From the NCBI GenBank assembly GCA_958496175.1, contig OY292275.1, positions 53,087,701-53,151,700 on the forward strand: a stretch of DNA of 64,000 bases, read 5' to 3'. The position numbers and the translations under genes were made by a program. This DNA is from Sisyra terminalis (taxonomy: Eukaryota > Arthropoda > Insecta > Neuroptera > Sisyridae). Below, piece after piece: positions 1-10,850 of the stretch. The notes below the pieces were generated by a model. The model was not told the DNA's origin. It did not search any database and saw only the letters and a list, made by a program, of their open reading frames with translations. Every line of letters begins with the position of its first letter. Position 1 is the first letter of the stretch.

Positions 1-3000
1 CTTCTCCTTATAAGGACATATTTTATAAACGGATTATTAAACAATGTTCTTTCGTCATTTTTCATGTGAAAAAATTTTTGTCCTGTGTGCAAAAGAACAC
101 CCGCAATATCGTTTCAAAGTTTCAAAAAGGACAATTTTCAAGTGCATAAAAAGGATATAAGGAATGGTTATTTTCACTGAAATTGAACACAGTATTTTAG
201 GCTGAATCATCCTTAACGTAACTGCATTAAAAGAATTTGCATTTAGTGGCTAGATCCTTGGGAATCAATAACGGGAAGTTAACGAGGTGTAAATGCATGG
301 GCAAAATTTGCACTGAAATTCATTATTTTCGAGGGGGCACTTCTCCTTATAAGGACATATTTTATAAACGGATTATTAAACAATGTTCTTTCGTCATTTT
401 TCATGTGAAAAAATTTTTGTCCTGTGTGCAAAAGAACACCCGCAATATCGTTTCAAAGTTTCAAAAAGGACAATTTTCAAGTGCACAAACAGGATATAAG
501 GAATGGTTATTTTCACTGAAATTGAACACAGTATTTTAGGCTGAATCATCCTTAACGTAACTGCATTAAAAGAATTTGCATTTAGTGGCTAGATCCTTGG
601 GAATCAATAACGGGAAGTTAACGAGGTGTAAATGCATGGGCAAAATTTGCACTAAAATTCGTCATTTTCGAGGGGGCACTTCTCCTTATAAGGACATATT
701 TTATTAACGGATTATTAAACAATGCCCTTTCGTGATATGTAATGTGAAAAATTTTTGTCCTGTGTGCAAAAGAACACCCGCAATATCGTTTCAAAGTTTC
801 AAAAAGGACAATTTTCAAGTGCACAAAAAGGATATAAGGAATGGATATTTTCACTGAAATTGAACACAATATTTAAGGCTGAATCATCCTTAACGTAACT
901 GCATTAAAAGAATTTGCATTTAGTGGCTAGATCCTTGGGAATCAATAACGGGAAGTTAACGAGGTGTAAATGCATGGGCAAAATTTGCACTGAAATTCAT
1001 TATTTTCGAGGGGGCACTTCTCCTTATAAGGACATATTTTATTAACGGATTATTAAACAATGCCCTTTCGTGATATGTAATGTGAAAAATTTTTTGTCCT
1101 GTGTGCAAAAGAACACCCGCAATATCGTTTCAAAGTTTCAAAAAGGACAATTTTCAAGTGCACAAAAAGGATATAAGGAATGGTTATTTTCACTGAAATT
1201 GAACACAATATTTAAGGCTGAATCATCCTTAACGTAACTGCATTAAAAGAATTTGCATTTAGTGGCTAGATCGTTGGGAATCAATAACGGGAAGTTAACG
1301 AGGTGTAAATGCATGGGCAAAATTTGCACTGAAATTCGTCATTTTCGAGGGGGCACTTCTCCTTATAAGGACATATTTTATAAACGGATTATTAAACAAT
1401 GTTCTTTCGTCATTTTTCATGAGAAAAAATTTTTGTCCTGTGTGCAAAAGAACACCCGCAATATCGTTTCAAAGTTTCAAAAAGGACAATTTTCAAGTGC
1501 ACAAAAAGGATATAAGGAATGGTTATTTTCACTGAAATTGAACACAGTATTTTAGGCTGAATCATCCTTAACGTAACTGCATTAAAAGAATTTGCATTTA
1601 GTGGCTAGATCCTTGGGAATCAATAACGGGAAGTTAACGAGGTGTAAATGCATGGGCAAAATATGCACTGAAATTCCTCATTTTCGAGGGGGCACTTCTC
1701 CTTATAAGGACATATTTTATTAACGGATTATTAAACAATGCCCTTTCGTGATATGTAATGTGAAAAATTTTTTGTCCTGTGTGCAAAAGAACACCCGCAA
1801 TATCGTTTCAAAGTTTCAAAAAGGACAATTTTCAAGTGCACAAAAAGGATATAAGGAATGGTTATTTTCACTGAAATTGAACAAAATATTTAAGGCTGAA
1901 TCATCCTTAACGTAACTGCATTAAAAGAATTTGCATTTAGTGGCTAGATCCTTGGGAATCAATAACGGGAAGTTAACGAGGTGTAAATGCATGGACCAAA
2001 TTTGCACTGAAAATCATCATTTTCGAGGGGGCACTTTTCCTTATAAGGACATATTTTATAAACGGATTATTAAATAATGTTCTTTCGTCATTTTTAATGT
2101 GAAAAAATTTTTGTCCTGTGTGCAAAAGAACACCCGCAATATCGTTTTAAAGTTTCAAAAAGGACAATTTTCAAGTGCACAAAAAGGATATAAGGAATGG
2201 TTATTTTCACTGAAATTGAACACAGTATTTAAGGCTGAATCATCCTTAACGTAACTGCATTAAAAGAATTTGCATTTAGTGGCTAGATCCTTGGGAATCA
2301 ATAACGGGAAGTTAACGAGGTGTAAATGCATGGGCAAAATTTGCACTGAAATTCATTATTTTCGAGGGGGCACTTCTCCTTATAAGGACATATTTTATAA
2401 ACGGATTATTAAACAATGCCCTTTCGTGATATGTAATGTGAAAATTTTTTTGTCCTGTGTGCAAAAGAACACCCGCAATATCGTTTCAAAGTTTCAAAAA
2501 GGACAATTTTCAAGTGCTCAAAAAGGATATAAGGAATGGTTATTTTCACTGAAATTGAACACAGTATTTTAGGCTGAATCATCCTTAACGTAAATGCATT
2601 AAAAGAATTTGCATTTAGTGGCTAGATCCTTGGGAATCAATAACGGGAAGTTAACGAGGTGTAAATTCCTGGACCAAATTTGCACTGAAAATCATCATTT
2701 TCGAGGGGGCACTTTTCCTTATAAGGACATATTTTATAAACGGATTATTAAACAATGCCCTTTCGTGATATGTAATGTGAAAATTTTTTTGTCCTGTGTG
2801 CAAAAGAACACCCGCAATATCGTTTCAAAGTTTCAAAAAGGACAATTTTCAAGTGCACAAAAAGGATATAAGGAATGGTTATTTTCACTGAAATTGAACA
2901 CAATATTTAAGGCTGAATCATCCTTAACGTAACTGCATTAAAAGAATTTGCATTTAGTGGCTAGATCGTTGGGAATCAATAACGGGAAGTTAACGAGGTG

Positions 3001-5417
3001 TAAATGCATGGACCAAATTTGCACTGAAAATCATCATTTTCGAGGGGGCACTTTTCCTTATAAGGACATATTTTATAAACGGATTATTAAACAATGTTCT
3101 TTCGTCATTTTTAATGTGAAAAAATTTTTGTCCTGTGTGCAAAAGAACACCCGCAATATCGTTTCAAAGTTTCAAAAAGGACAATTTTCAAGTGCACAAA
3201 AAGGATATAAGGAATGGATATTTTCACTGAAATTGAACACAATATTTAAGGCTGAATCATCCTTAACGTAACTGCATTAAAAGAATTTGCATTTAGTGGC
3301 TAGATCCTTGGGAATCAATAACGGGAAGTTAACGAGGTGTAAATGCATGGACCAAATTTTCACTGTAAATCATCATTTTCGAGGGGGCACTTTTCCTTAT
3401 AAAGACATATTTTATAAACGGATTATTAAACAATGTTCTTTCATCATTTTTAATGTGAAAAAATTTTTGTCCTGTGTGCAAAAGAACACCCGCAATATCG
3501 TTTCAAAGTTTCAAAAAGGACAATTTTCAAGTGCACAAAAAGGATATAAGGAATGGTTATTTTCACTGAAATTGAACACAGTATTTTAGGCTGAATCATC
3601 CTTAACGTAACTGCATTAAAAGAATTTGCATTTAGTGGCTAGATCCTTGGGAAGCAATAACGGGAAGTTAACGAGGTGTAAATGCATGGGCAAAATTTGC
3701 ACTGAAATTCATCATTTCCGAGGGGGCACTTCTCCTTATAAGGACATATTTTATTAACGGATTATTAAACAATGCCCTTTCGTGATATGTAATGTGAAAA
3801 TTTTTTTGTCCTGTGTGCAAAAGAACACCCGCAATATCGTTTCAAAGTTTCAAAAAGGACAATTTTCAAGTGCACAAAAAGGATATAAGGAATGGTTATT
3901 TTCACTGAAATTGAACACAATATTTAAGGCTGAATCATCCTTAACGTAACTGCATTAAAAGAATTTGCATTTAGTGGCTAGATCCTTGGGAATCAATAAC
4001 GGGAAGTTAACGAGGTGTAAATGCATGGACCAAATTTGCACTGAAAATCATCATTTTCGAGGGGGCACTTTTCCTTATAAAGACATATTTTATAAACGGA
4101 TTATTAAACAATGTTCTTTCGTCATTTTTAATGTGAAAAAATTTTTGTCCTGTGTGCAAAAGAACACCCGCAATATCGTTTCAAAGTTTCAAAAAGGACA
4201 ATTTTCAAGTGCACAAAAAGGATATAAGGAATGGTTATTTTCACTGAAATTGAACACAGTATTTTAGGCTGAATCATCCTTAACGTAACTGCATTAAAAG
4301 AATTTGCATTTAGTGGCTAGATCCTTGGGAAGCAATAACGGGAAGTTAACGAGGTGTAAATGCATGGGCAAAATTTGCACTGAAATTCATCATTTCCGAG
4401 GGGGCACTTCTCCTTATAAGGACATATTTTATTAACGGATTATTAAACAATGCCCTTTCGTGATATGTAATGTGAAAATTTTTTTGTCCTGTGTGCAAAA
4501 GAACACCCGCAATATCGTTTCAAAGTTTCAAAAAGGACAATTTTCAAGTGCACAAAAAGGATATAAGGAATGGATATTTTCACTGAAATTGAACACAATA
4601 TTTAAGGCTGAATCATCCTTAACGTAACTGCATTAAAAGAATTTGCATTTAGTGGCTAGATCCTTGGGAATCAATAACGGGAAGTTAACGAGGTGTAAAT
4701 GCATGGACCAAATTTGCACTGAAAATCATCATTTTCGAGGGGGCACTTTTCCTTATAAAGACATATTTTATAAACGGATTATTAAACAATGGTCTTTCGT
4801 CATTTTTAATGTGAAAAAATTTTTGTCCTGTGTGCAAAAGAACACCCGCAATATCGTTTCAAAGTTTCAAAAAGGACAATTTTCAAGTGCACAAAAAGGA
4901 TATAAGGAATGGTTATTTTCACTGAAATTGAACACAGTATTTTAGGCTGAATCATCCTTAACGTAACTGCATTAAAAGAATTTGCATTTAGTGGCTAGAT
5001 CCTTGGGAATCAATAACGGGAAGTTAACGAGGTGTAAATGCATGGGCAAAATATGCACTGAAATTCCTCATTTTCGAGGGGGCACTTCTCCTTATAAGGA
5101 CATATTTTATTAACGGATTATTAAACAATGCCCTTTCGTGATATGTAATGTGAAAAATTTTTTGTCCTGTGTGCAAAAGAACACCCGCAATATCGTTTCA
5201 AAGTTTCAAAAAGGACAATTTTCAAGTGCACAAAAAGGATATAAGGAATGGTTATTTTCACTGAAATTGAACACAGTATTTAAGGCTGAATCATCCTTAA
5301 CGTAACTGCATTAAAAGAATTTGCATTTAGTTGCTAGATCCTTGGGAATCAATAACGGGAAGTTAACGAGGTGTAAATGCATGGACCAAATTTGCACTGA
5401 AAATCATCATTTTCGAG
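1..5417. repeat. 339-bp tandem satellite array (left edge open)
   Basis: About 16 head-to-tail copies of a 339-bp AT-rich monomer. The same landmark (gaatttgcatttagtggc) recurs at 339-bp steps, for example near 2262, 2601, 2940 and 3279. Copies are roughly 90-97% alike and differ at diagnostic sites: gggcaaa versus gaccaaa, tataaacgg versus tattaacgg, and gttctttcgtcat versus gccctttcgtgat. The array starts before base 1 and stops abruptly inside a monomer near 5417. Each copy without the tattaacgg variant contains an open frame of about 100 codons, but this follows from the monomer having few stops and is not evidence of a gene. Such long-monomer satellites are typical of insect pericentromeric or other heterochromatin; that location is inference. 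Confidence 0.97.
3270..5417. repeat. 678-bp dimeric higher-order repeat in the satellite
   Basis: In this part of the array the two monomer types alternate regularly. Type A (gaccaaa, cttttcc, tataaacgg, g-tctttcg) begins near 3287, 3965, 4643 and 5321. Type B (gggcaaa, cttctcc, tattaacgg, gccctttcg) begins near 3626, 4304 and 4982. Two B copies share the private variant gggaagcaataacgg. The unit of amplification here is therefore a 678-bp AB dimer, while the left part of the array is irregular and includes A/B hybrid monomers. Confidence 0.88.
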
Positions 5418-5515
5418 GGGACACTATGGTGCGTATAAACAATGTAAGGTATCATTTTTTAGCCGAAATTGAGAAATTATTTATGATTGAATCATTGTCA
5501 ACGAAATATCATAAT
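5418..5515. repeat. Diverged end of the terminal satellite monomer
   Basis: Close satellite identity stops after tttcgagggg. Bases 5447-5515 still follow the tail of the monomer at lower identity (agccgaaattgagaaatta, then gattgaatcattgtcaacg, matching cactgaaattgaacacagta and ggctgaatcatccttaacg). The outermost copy therefore looks internally deleted and aged, as expected at an array edge that no longer exchanges with its neighbours. Confidence 0.6.
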
Positions 5516-5562
5516 TCAGCATTTCGAGAGCTTATTAGAAGGGGTCAAAAGGACTCATAAAT

Positions 5563-5586
5563 ATAACCATGGTTGACCATGGTTAT
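5563..5586. repeat. Perfect 10-bp inverted repeat, 4-nt loop
   Basis: ataaccatgg and ccatggttat are exact reverse complements separated by ttga. It lies about 50 bp past the last satellite-like sequence. It could be a hairpin or a dimeric protein-binding site; nothing else in the sequence tells which. Confidence 0.7.
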
Positions 5587-6437
5587 GTTCTATTATGACT
5601 ACTTCGGGGATTAAAAGTTGAGGGATTATTTACCGTATGTTATCGAGACTTGTAGATGGAGATACTACACAATACTTATGCTGCACTCCCAGTGTCTGAC
5701 ATTTATAGATGATTTGATTAGATTCCTCTCTGCATGATTTCTTTTGAAATATATATCATATTTGGCTGTCATTAATTTGTAAAACGTAGGAAAATATCTA
5801 CAAGAAGTATTTGCAAACATTGCATCCATACCCCCAATTTCACAATGAATATTACCTGTTTCACATTTATGAGGCTTGATTTTGATTTTATGAAGTTGAT
5901 ATGCAACACTGACAATCAATTCAAACAATCATAACGTTAAAAATATTCTTTATTTGGATAAAGTAAATTCAAAGTTCAAGTGACAACTGCCAAAAACGAG
6001 CTGTCAAACGTACCAAACTGAGCCGACCAATGAAATTAAATCGACCGATTTGTGGCCAGAAATGACTATACCGCCATAATGAAGCTAGCTACATATTGAA
6101 TTTGCTTTGTTGCCAAATTTGAGTGTGCTAAAAGCGTTTTGAACAAAAATTACTATACTTTCATAATTTATTACGTTGGTAGAACTATTTGATATAAAAC
6201 TGCATTGCCAAAAACACCGAAAACTATAAACAAATTAATTTAACAATAAAATCAAGAAAAATTACGTTCGTTGTAATTTTATGATTCAAAGTACCTTATT
6301 TTCGTTCTCAATGTATTACTTTATATTGATTTTAAAGGTTTGTATCTTCGTTGTATTTTTGCAAATCAATAAAAATAACCCAACCCTACTTATGACTTTA
6401 TCATTATAGAATTAACATAAAATTTAATAAATTTACA
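5587..6437. other. Spacer and presumed promoter of the SAAL1-like gene
   Basis: AT-rich DNA with no recognised gene. An 87-codon minus-strand frame (5928-5665) matches nothing I know. The last 200 bases before the ATG at 6438 must hold the promoter and 5' UTR of the SAAL1-like gene, but I see no clear TATA box or initiator. Confidence 0.45.
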
Positions 6438-7721
6438 ATGACTACACCGACTACTTCTGACAACAATTGTCCAGAAGCACAATCTTCTAATCCCAATGAA
6501 GATGAAATATACAGAGACATTGACTTGGCTGTTATAAAAGGGGATGCCATTGGAAATACAATGTATTGCGAACGTTTTGTTCTGAAAACATTATTACGTC
6601 TACAAAATATAGTTTGGAATAATGATTTGGAAACGGATTTGTGCACTTTATGGGATATGACAACTGATCCAGAAGTTTCTTTTTACTTAATGGATAATGG
6701 TTTCATTGATCTCGCAATCATAACTATAAATGAAAATTTAACAAATGTTCGTCTTGTAGAAATTTTAGTTGGAATACTAGCGAACATTTGCATTGATGAA
6801 AGAGTTATGAATCATTTTGCTCAAAATCAATCCGCACTTCACTTAATCACAAACTTAATATCCTATACAGATACGAAAACTTTAATTCAACTAATGCGAT
6901 TTTATTGCTATTGTTTTAATGACAAGTTTCAATCGACCAAAATAGTTATATGGGAAAATATAAAGAACTGTGAAAATTTTATGGCAAATCTCACATTTAT
7001 ATTACTCAATAATAAATCTAAAGAGTTAATTGATTACACATTTAAATTTATACTTTGTCTGATTTATATCGAATTTGAAATAACTCCAATAGCTTCTGAA
7101 GTTAGTATTTTGGTAAATCGAAATTTCATTCTTAGTATCGTAAAACTTTGTAAAAAACAACGTGTATTCGATAGAAGATTGAAATCATTATTTAGAATAT
7201 TAAGTTATATTGCACGGTTGTACCATTTCCAGAAACATAACTTAAGTACCTGGAGCAAATCTGTTATCGAAAAAGATTTTAATCAATTATTAAGTTATAC
7301 TGGAACTCATTTATCAGATCGTGTCAAATCAAATCGAAAGTATTATACAAACGCTTGTATCTATATTGATTTTTTAGTAAAGAATATCAAAATATTCAAT
7401 GATACTCTGTTTAATTCATATCTTTTGGTTTACAATAAAATAAAACACATAAAATTGAATTGTGCTTCGGAGGAATCGGAGAACTATATCAAAAGTTTAG
7501 ATAAATGTATTAGTTTTGTGCAAAAAAGTCTTATTTTTATGCTGCAAATTGTAAAAGAAGATCAATTAGAAAAGTTCCTTAAAGAAAGTATGAATGAAGA
7601 AAAATTTTATGATTTACAACAGCTCGTAGAAAGTTTAAAATCTATTAGTTTTAAGACAGAAAAAGAAAATTTAGCAAACGAAATAATAAAACTTGTAAAT
7701 ACTCTTGACCATGAAAAATAA
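6438..7721 (+). CDS. SAAL1: SAAL1-like armadillo-repeat protein, intronless
   Basis: A single uninterrupted frame of 427 residues. The N-terminal part has the SAAL1 family pattern: DAIGNTMYCERF at about residues 34-45 (compare GSTVYSKHW in vertebrate SAAL1), CTLWDMTTDPEVSFYL at about 71-86, and LVEILVGILANICIDERV at about 108-125, followed by helical armadillo-like repeats. Residues from about 200 on are lysine- and leucine-rich helices that I cannot assign. SAAL1 proteins are nuclear and have been linked to cell proliferation and inflammation in vertebrates; the insect role is unknown. The start has context tttacaATGA. An AATAAA signal overlaps the stop codon (7717-7722). The gene has no intron, unlike every other complete gene here, so an old retrocopy is possible, although the frame is intact. 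Confidence 0.82.
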   Translation: MTTPTTSDNNCPEAQSSNPNEDEIYRDIDLAVIKGDAIGNTMYCERFVLKTLLRLQNIVWNNDLETDLCTLWDMTTDPEVSFYLMDNGFIDLAIITINENLTNVRLVEILVGILANICIDERVMNHFAQNQSALHLITNLISYTDTKTLIQLMRFYCYCFNDKFQSTKIVIWENIKNCENFMANLTFILLNNKSKELIDYTFKFILCLIYIEFEITPIASEVSILVNRNFILSIVKLCKKQRVFDRRLKSLFRILSYIARLYHFQKHNLSTWSKSVIEKDFNQLLSYTGTHLSDRVKSNRKYYTNACIYIDFLVKNIKIFNDTLFNSYLLVYNKIKHIKLNCASEESENYIKSLDKCISFVQKSLIFMLQIVKEDQLEKFLKESMNEEKFYDLQQLVESLKSISFKTEKENLANEIIKLVNTLDHEK

Positions 7722-8051
7722 AATTTTCTTATTGTATCTTTAGTTTTGTTTTTTTTTTATTAATTTATTTTTGTTAAAATAATAAAAAAATAATAATATA
7801 ATCTTTATATATATAATTTTTCTGTACGTATGTACAGGGCTGAACTCCTAAATTGCCGTACCTATTCTGCTGAAATTTCTGAGTGTATTTGAGTAGAATC
7901 CTAGATGATTTAGATTCACAATTGGACCATAAATGTGAAAAAAGTGATATGCTGTAACAAAATTTATCTTACCACCATTCGAAATTTTAAATTTAATAAT
8001 CGAAAGACCATTACACATGAAACATTACTACCGCTTAACTATAATACACAA
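7722..8051. repeat. Spacer with a probable transposon remnant
   Basis: After the SAAL1-like gene comes a T/A-rich stretch, then from about 7800 a segment (tctgtacgtatgtacagggc, ctgaactcctaaattgccgt, gatttagattcacaattgg) that reads like a dispersed insect repeat I have seen in non-autonomous elements. I cannot name the family or set its limits. Confidence 0.35.
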
Positions 8052-9360
8052 TCCTTACTAATATCATAAACGCGAAAGTTTCTATGGATGGATGTAGAGA
8101 TTTTTATTAATCTTTCGCGCAAAAGCTACTAAATGAATTTTAATGAAACTTAACAATAATTTAGCTTATACATCAGAATATTATATAGGCTATAATTTAT
8201 AAAGATATTGTGTGAATTGTCCAAAATATAACGATAAGTGTCAAGTAAGTAGGGAAAAAATCTTTCATCTGCTAGCTATTCTGGTGTACGCTGCAAAAAC
8301 CGTTATAGTAACACGTAGATAATGAAAATATGGAATATAATTGAAATATTTTTATCTTAAATCGTGCTACAAAAAAGCACATGACAGCATATATTTATCT
8401 TTTATTGGTAAGCCATTATCACCAAAATAATAAACCATAAATCATATATATAAATTGGCTATCTTGCCGTGTGTCCGTGCAGAATGGGCTATGCACATGC
8501 GCTCTATTATCCCTACTTACGTTGGTAGGGGTAAAACGGACTTTGATTATTAAATTTGAAATTTCGATTGTTTATTAAACGTTATCCCGTATAAACTTTG
8601 TTACCGTTTTTCACTCTTTTAGGGGAGGAATTTTCAAAAACCCTTTCTTATTATATATCTGCATCGTATAAGGAAAACGCTTTCCAAATTTCATCGACAC
8701 AAATATGCACTTATATTTGAAAATACAATGTAAAACGAAAAAAAACTTATGACCTTTATGCTAATTAACATGACTACAAAACTATTCGATTTCGCACATT
8801 TGGACGTTATACATACAAAATTGTTGGAAATAGATAGAAAGCGTGGAAGTAAATTCGAATATTTTATTTATTTTCAATAACAATAATTGGTTTTCAAATT
8901 ATTCTAAATATCGAAGAAAAGTTAGTATGGAAGATTTTATATTTGAATTGACAGTGAAATATATGGCCAAAAATTGATACCTTAATGTTTTTCAGCCGAA
9001 TATGTAATTACTACAGATCACAACCATTGGTTCATAAAAAAAAAAGATTTTAGAAAGTTTGATTGTTGAAAAATGAACCAAAATTTACAATCAATCGCCT
9101 ATTTGGTATGAGTATTACATAAGTATTAAACTTTCATACTAATTTAGTGAAATGACGTTATTTTAAATTTTGTTATTAAAATGATATAAAAACACTTACA
9201 TTTTATTTCTTAATATAATTTTAGATAAACTTTTTTTATTTTAACAACACTTTGATTATTAAATTTAAAATTTCAATTGTTGATTAACTCTACATTATCT
9301 CATATTAAACATTTTATTGAGATAAAACCTTTAGTTGCGAATGCAACGGGCAACTACTAG
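8052..9360 (+). mobile_element. Non-autonomous Helitron, about 1.3 kb
   Basis: The 5' end is TCCTTACTAATATCATAAAC followed by gcgaaagtttctatggatgg, a form common at the 5' ends of insect Helitrons. The 3' end is CTAG, preceded by the hairpin gttgc-gaat-gcaac (9334-9347), 13 nt from the end. Flanking bases are A on the left and T on the right, the expected A|T insertion site without target duplication. No Rep/helicase frame is present, so it would depend on an enzyme supplied in trans. A segment of about 55 bp (actttgattattaaatttgaaatttc...) occurs twice inside, at about 8549 and 9249. Confidence 0.8.
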
Positions 9361-9678
9361 TTCTATAATAAATAATTATTTATTTTTAATGGACATTTAG
9401 TAGTAACAAATTAATCCTTAATCAAAATAAATACTTTTGTATTTTCTTACTTTCCCTTTCTTTGTATTTTCGTTTCTGTTATTATATATTACTCAGGCAT
9501 CTTTATCTAGAGAAAAATTAACGAGAAAAACTGTGAGGAAAAATTGTCTCTATAACTAAAAATGAATCCTTACTTTCCTTCATCATATCATAAATAGAGA
9601 ACAACTTGATCATTTTCATTCATCGTTTTTTTTAAACTTTCTAACACTATCCTGAAGGTTTATACAAAAAAAAATAGT
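9361..9678. other. AT-rich spacer
   Basis: No gene or named repeat seen. Composition is A/T with short homopolymers. Confidence 0.4.
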
Positions 9679-9838
9679 TAAGAATCCGCGAAAATAACCG
9701 CAACAATATCCGCAAAAATAACCGCAACAATAACCGTAAAAATAACCGCAAAAATATCCGCAACAATAACTAAAAATATACGCAATAATAATTGTAAAAA
9801 TATCCGCAAAAATATCCGTTAGAATAACCGCGAAAGAC
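9679..9838. repeat. 12-bp minisatellite (aataaccgcaac type)
   Basis: About thirteen imperfect copies of a unit resembling aataaccgcaac or aatatccgcaaa. The motif ccgcaa(ca)atat is also present once in each 339-bp satellite monomer (cacccgcaatatcg), and the minisatellite runs straight into a satellite fragment at exactly that point, so it probably grew by slippage from the satellite itself. The 76-codon minus-strand frame here is a by-product of the repeat. Confidence 0.85.
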
Positions 9839-9897
9839 ACCCGCAATATCGTTTCAAAGTTTCAAAAAGGACAATTTGCAAGTGCGTAAAAAGGATG
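9832..9897. repeat. Isolated fragment of the 339-bp satellite
   Basis: cacccgcaatatcgtttcaa and the following 45 bases match the middle of the satellite monomer almost perfectly (differences: caatttgcaagtgcg for caattttcaagtgca), 4.4 kb outside the array. The high identity suggests recent seeding or exchange with the array. Confidence 0.9.
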
Positions 9898-9919
9898 AAG
9901 TTTTAAGTTCGGTTTTAAC

Positions 9920-10560
9920 GTTGTTGTAGGTGACGAAAAATTTTCTGTCCGTTAAGCAGGACTGGAGGACACGGAATAAAGGACCAGGAATTTGTATAAG
10001 CCTCTAATTTATACAACAATCCCGGGTACCATACCTTGTCAAAGGCTTGATTTTTCGTTAATAGCTCTCATTATTGTGGATGCTACTATGGTGTTTGCTC
10101 TATGGTGGAATGCTCCTTGGGGAACCCGAACTGATGGTTTGGGATTATGTTTTGCTTATAGATTATGGGTTGAATCTTTTGCAAGAAAAGTTTTTCAAAT
10201 AGCTTCGACAAGGTGGGCAAGAGGCTAATGGGCCTGTAGGACGTGACGTTGTTCTCCGTTTTTCCCAGCTTATGTATCATTATTATTTTAGCAATTTTCC
10301 AAAACGATGGGAAATAACCTTTTCTTAAGATTGCGTTAAAGATTGAAGTTACTAGAGTGACTACATTATCCGGGAGTTCCTTATACATTACATCGGTTAT
10401 TTTTACATGACCTGGAGCCTTTTTTGGATTGACTTTGTCTTTAATGCAAGAGATCACATTTTCTTCAGTTATTTCGACGGGTGCGCTAAGACTGGTTCCT
10501 GACCGTAGCCGAGTCGTATCGAAGTTGCTTAAAAATAAATCACATTTTTTGAATGGCTTC
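9920..10560 (-). pseudogene. Non-LTR retrotransposon reverse transcriptase fragment
   Basis: Reading the minus strand, an open stretch (10457-10086, open upstream to about 10540) contains KKAPGHVKITDVMYKELP, ILRKGYFPSFWKIAKI, the hallmark SYRPISLLPTLSKLFEKL and NHQFGFPKEHSTIEQ. These are conserved blocks of jockey-like non-LTR reverse transcriptases. After a disruption near 10086 the frame resumes as AFDKVWYPGLLYKLEAY, the next block of the domain. The endonuclease, the YADD catalytic box and the rest of the domain are missing, so this is a truncated, frameshifted and inactive piece. Confidence 0.88.
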
Positions 10561-10634
10561 TACGAAAAAAAAAGGAAAATTAAGGAGGTAAAAATTCCTG
10601 TCAAAATTTTGCTTTGAAGTAGGGCTAATGACGA

Positions 10635-10850
10635 GATGAGATTTCCTTAAAGGGGTTATAAGCGTATTGTTAAACAACGCTTTTATGTGTTCTAGCTCCG
10701 TCGAAAAATTTTTGTCTTGTGTTATAAGACAGCTGAAATTTCAAGCTTCAATTTAGAAAAGGATAATTTTCAAGTGAAAGTAATTATTTAAAGGATAATT
10801 TGTTTTCTTAGAAATTAAACAAAGCAAACTGTCTTAATATGAAAGTAGTA
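10635..10850. repeat. Ancient, highly diverged satellite monomer
   Basis: The order of landmarks follows the 339-bp monomer at low identity: aaaggggttataagcg (for cttataaggacata), attgttaaacaacgctttta (for attattaaacaatgttcttt), aaaaatttttgtcttgtg (for aaaatttttgtcctgtg), aaaggataattttcaagtg (for aaaggacaattttcaagtg) and ttagaaattaaacaaagc (for cactgaaattgaacacag). It shows that the satellite family was once more widespread or much older here. Confidence 0.7.

Noticed and set aside
1..5417. Possible CENP-B box in the satellite (near aataacgggaag)
   Set aside because: Only the CGGGA part fits. The TTCG part and the internal A of NTTCGNNNNANNCGGGN are absent at the required spacing.
237..5560. 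Series of ~100-residue frames beginning MHLVARSLGINN
   Set aside because: They repeat with the 339-bp satellite period, are closed by simple variants in many copies and have no start context or family; they are by-products of the monomer.
5665..5928. 87-codon minus-strand frame
   Set aside because: No recognisable domain, no neighbouring exons and AT-driven composition; not enough to call a gene.
9992..10228. 78-codon plus-strand frame rich in W, opposite the reverse transcriptase
   Set aside because: It is the antisense shadow of the retrotransposon fragment, which has family motifs on the minus strand.
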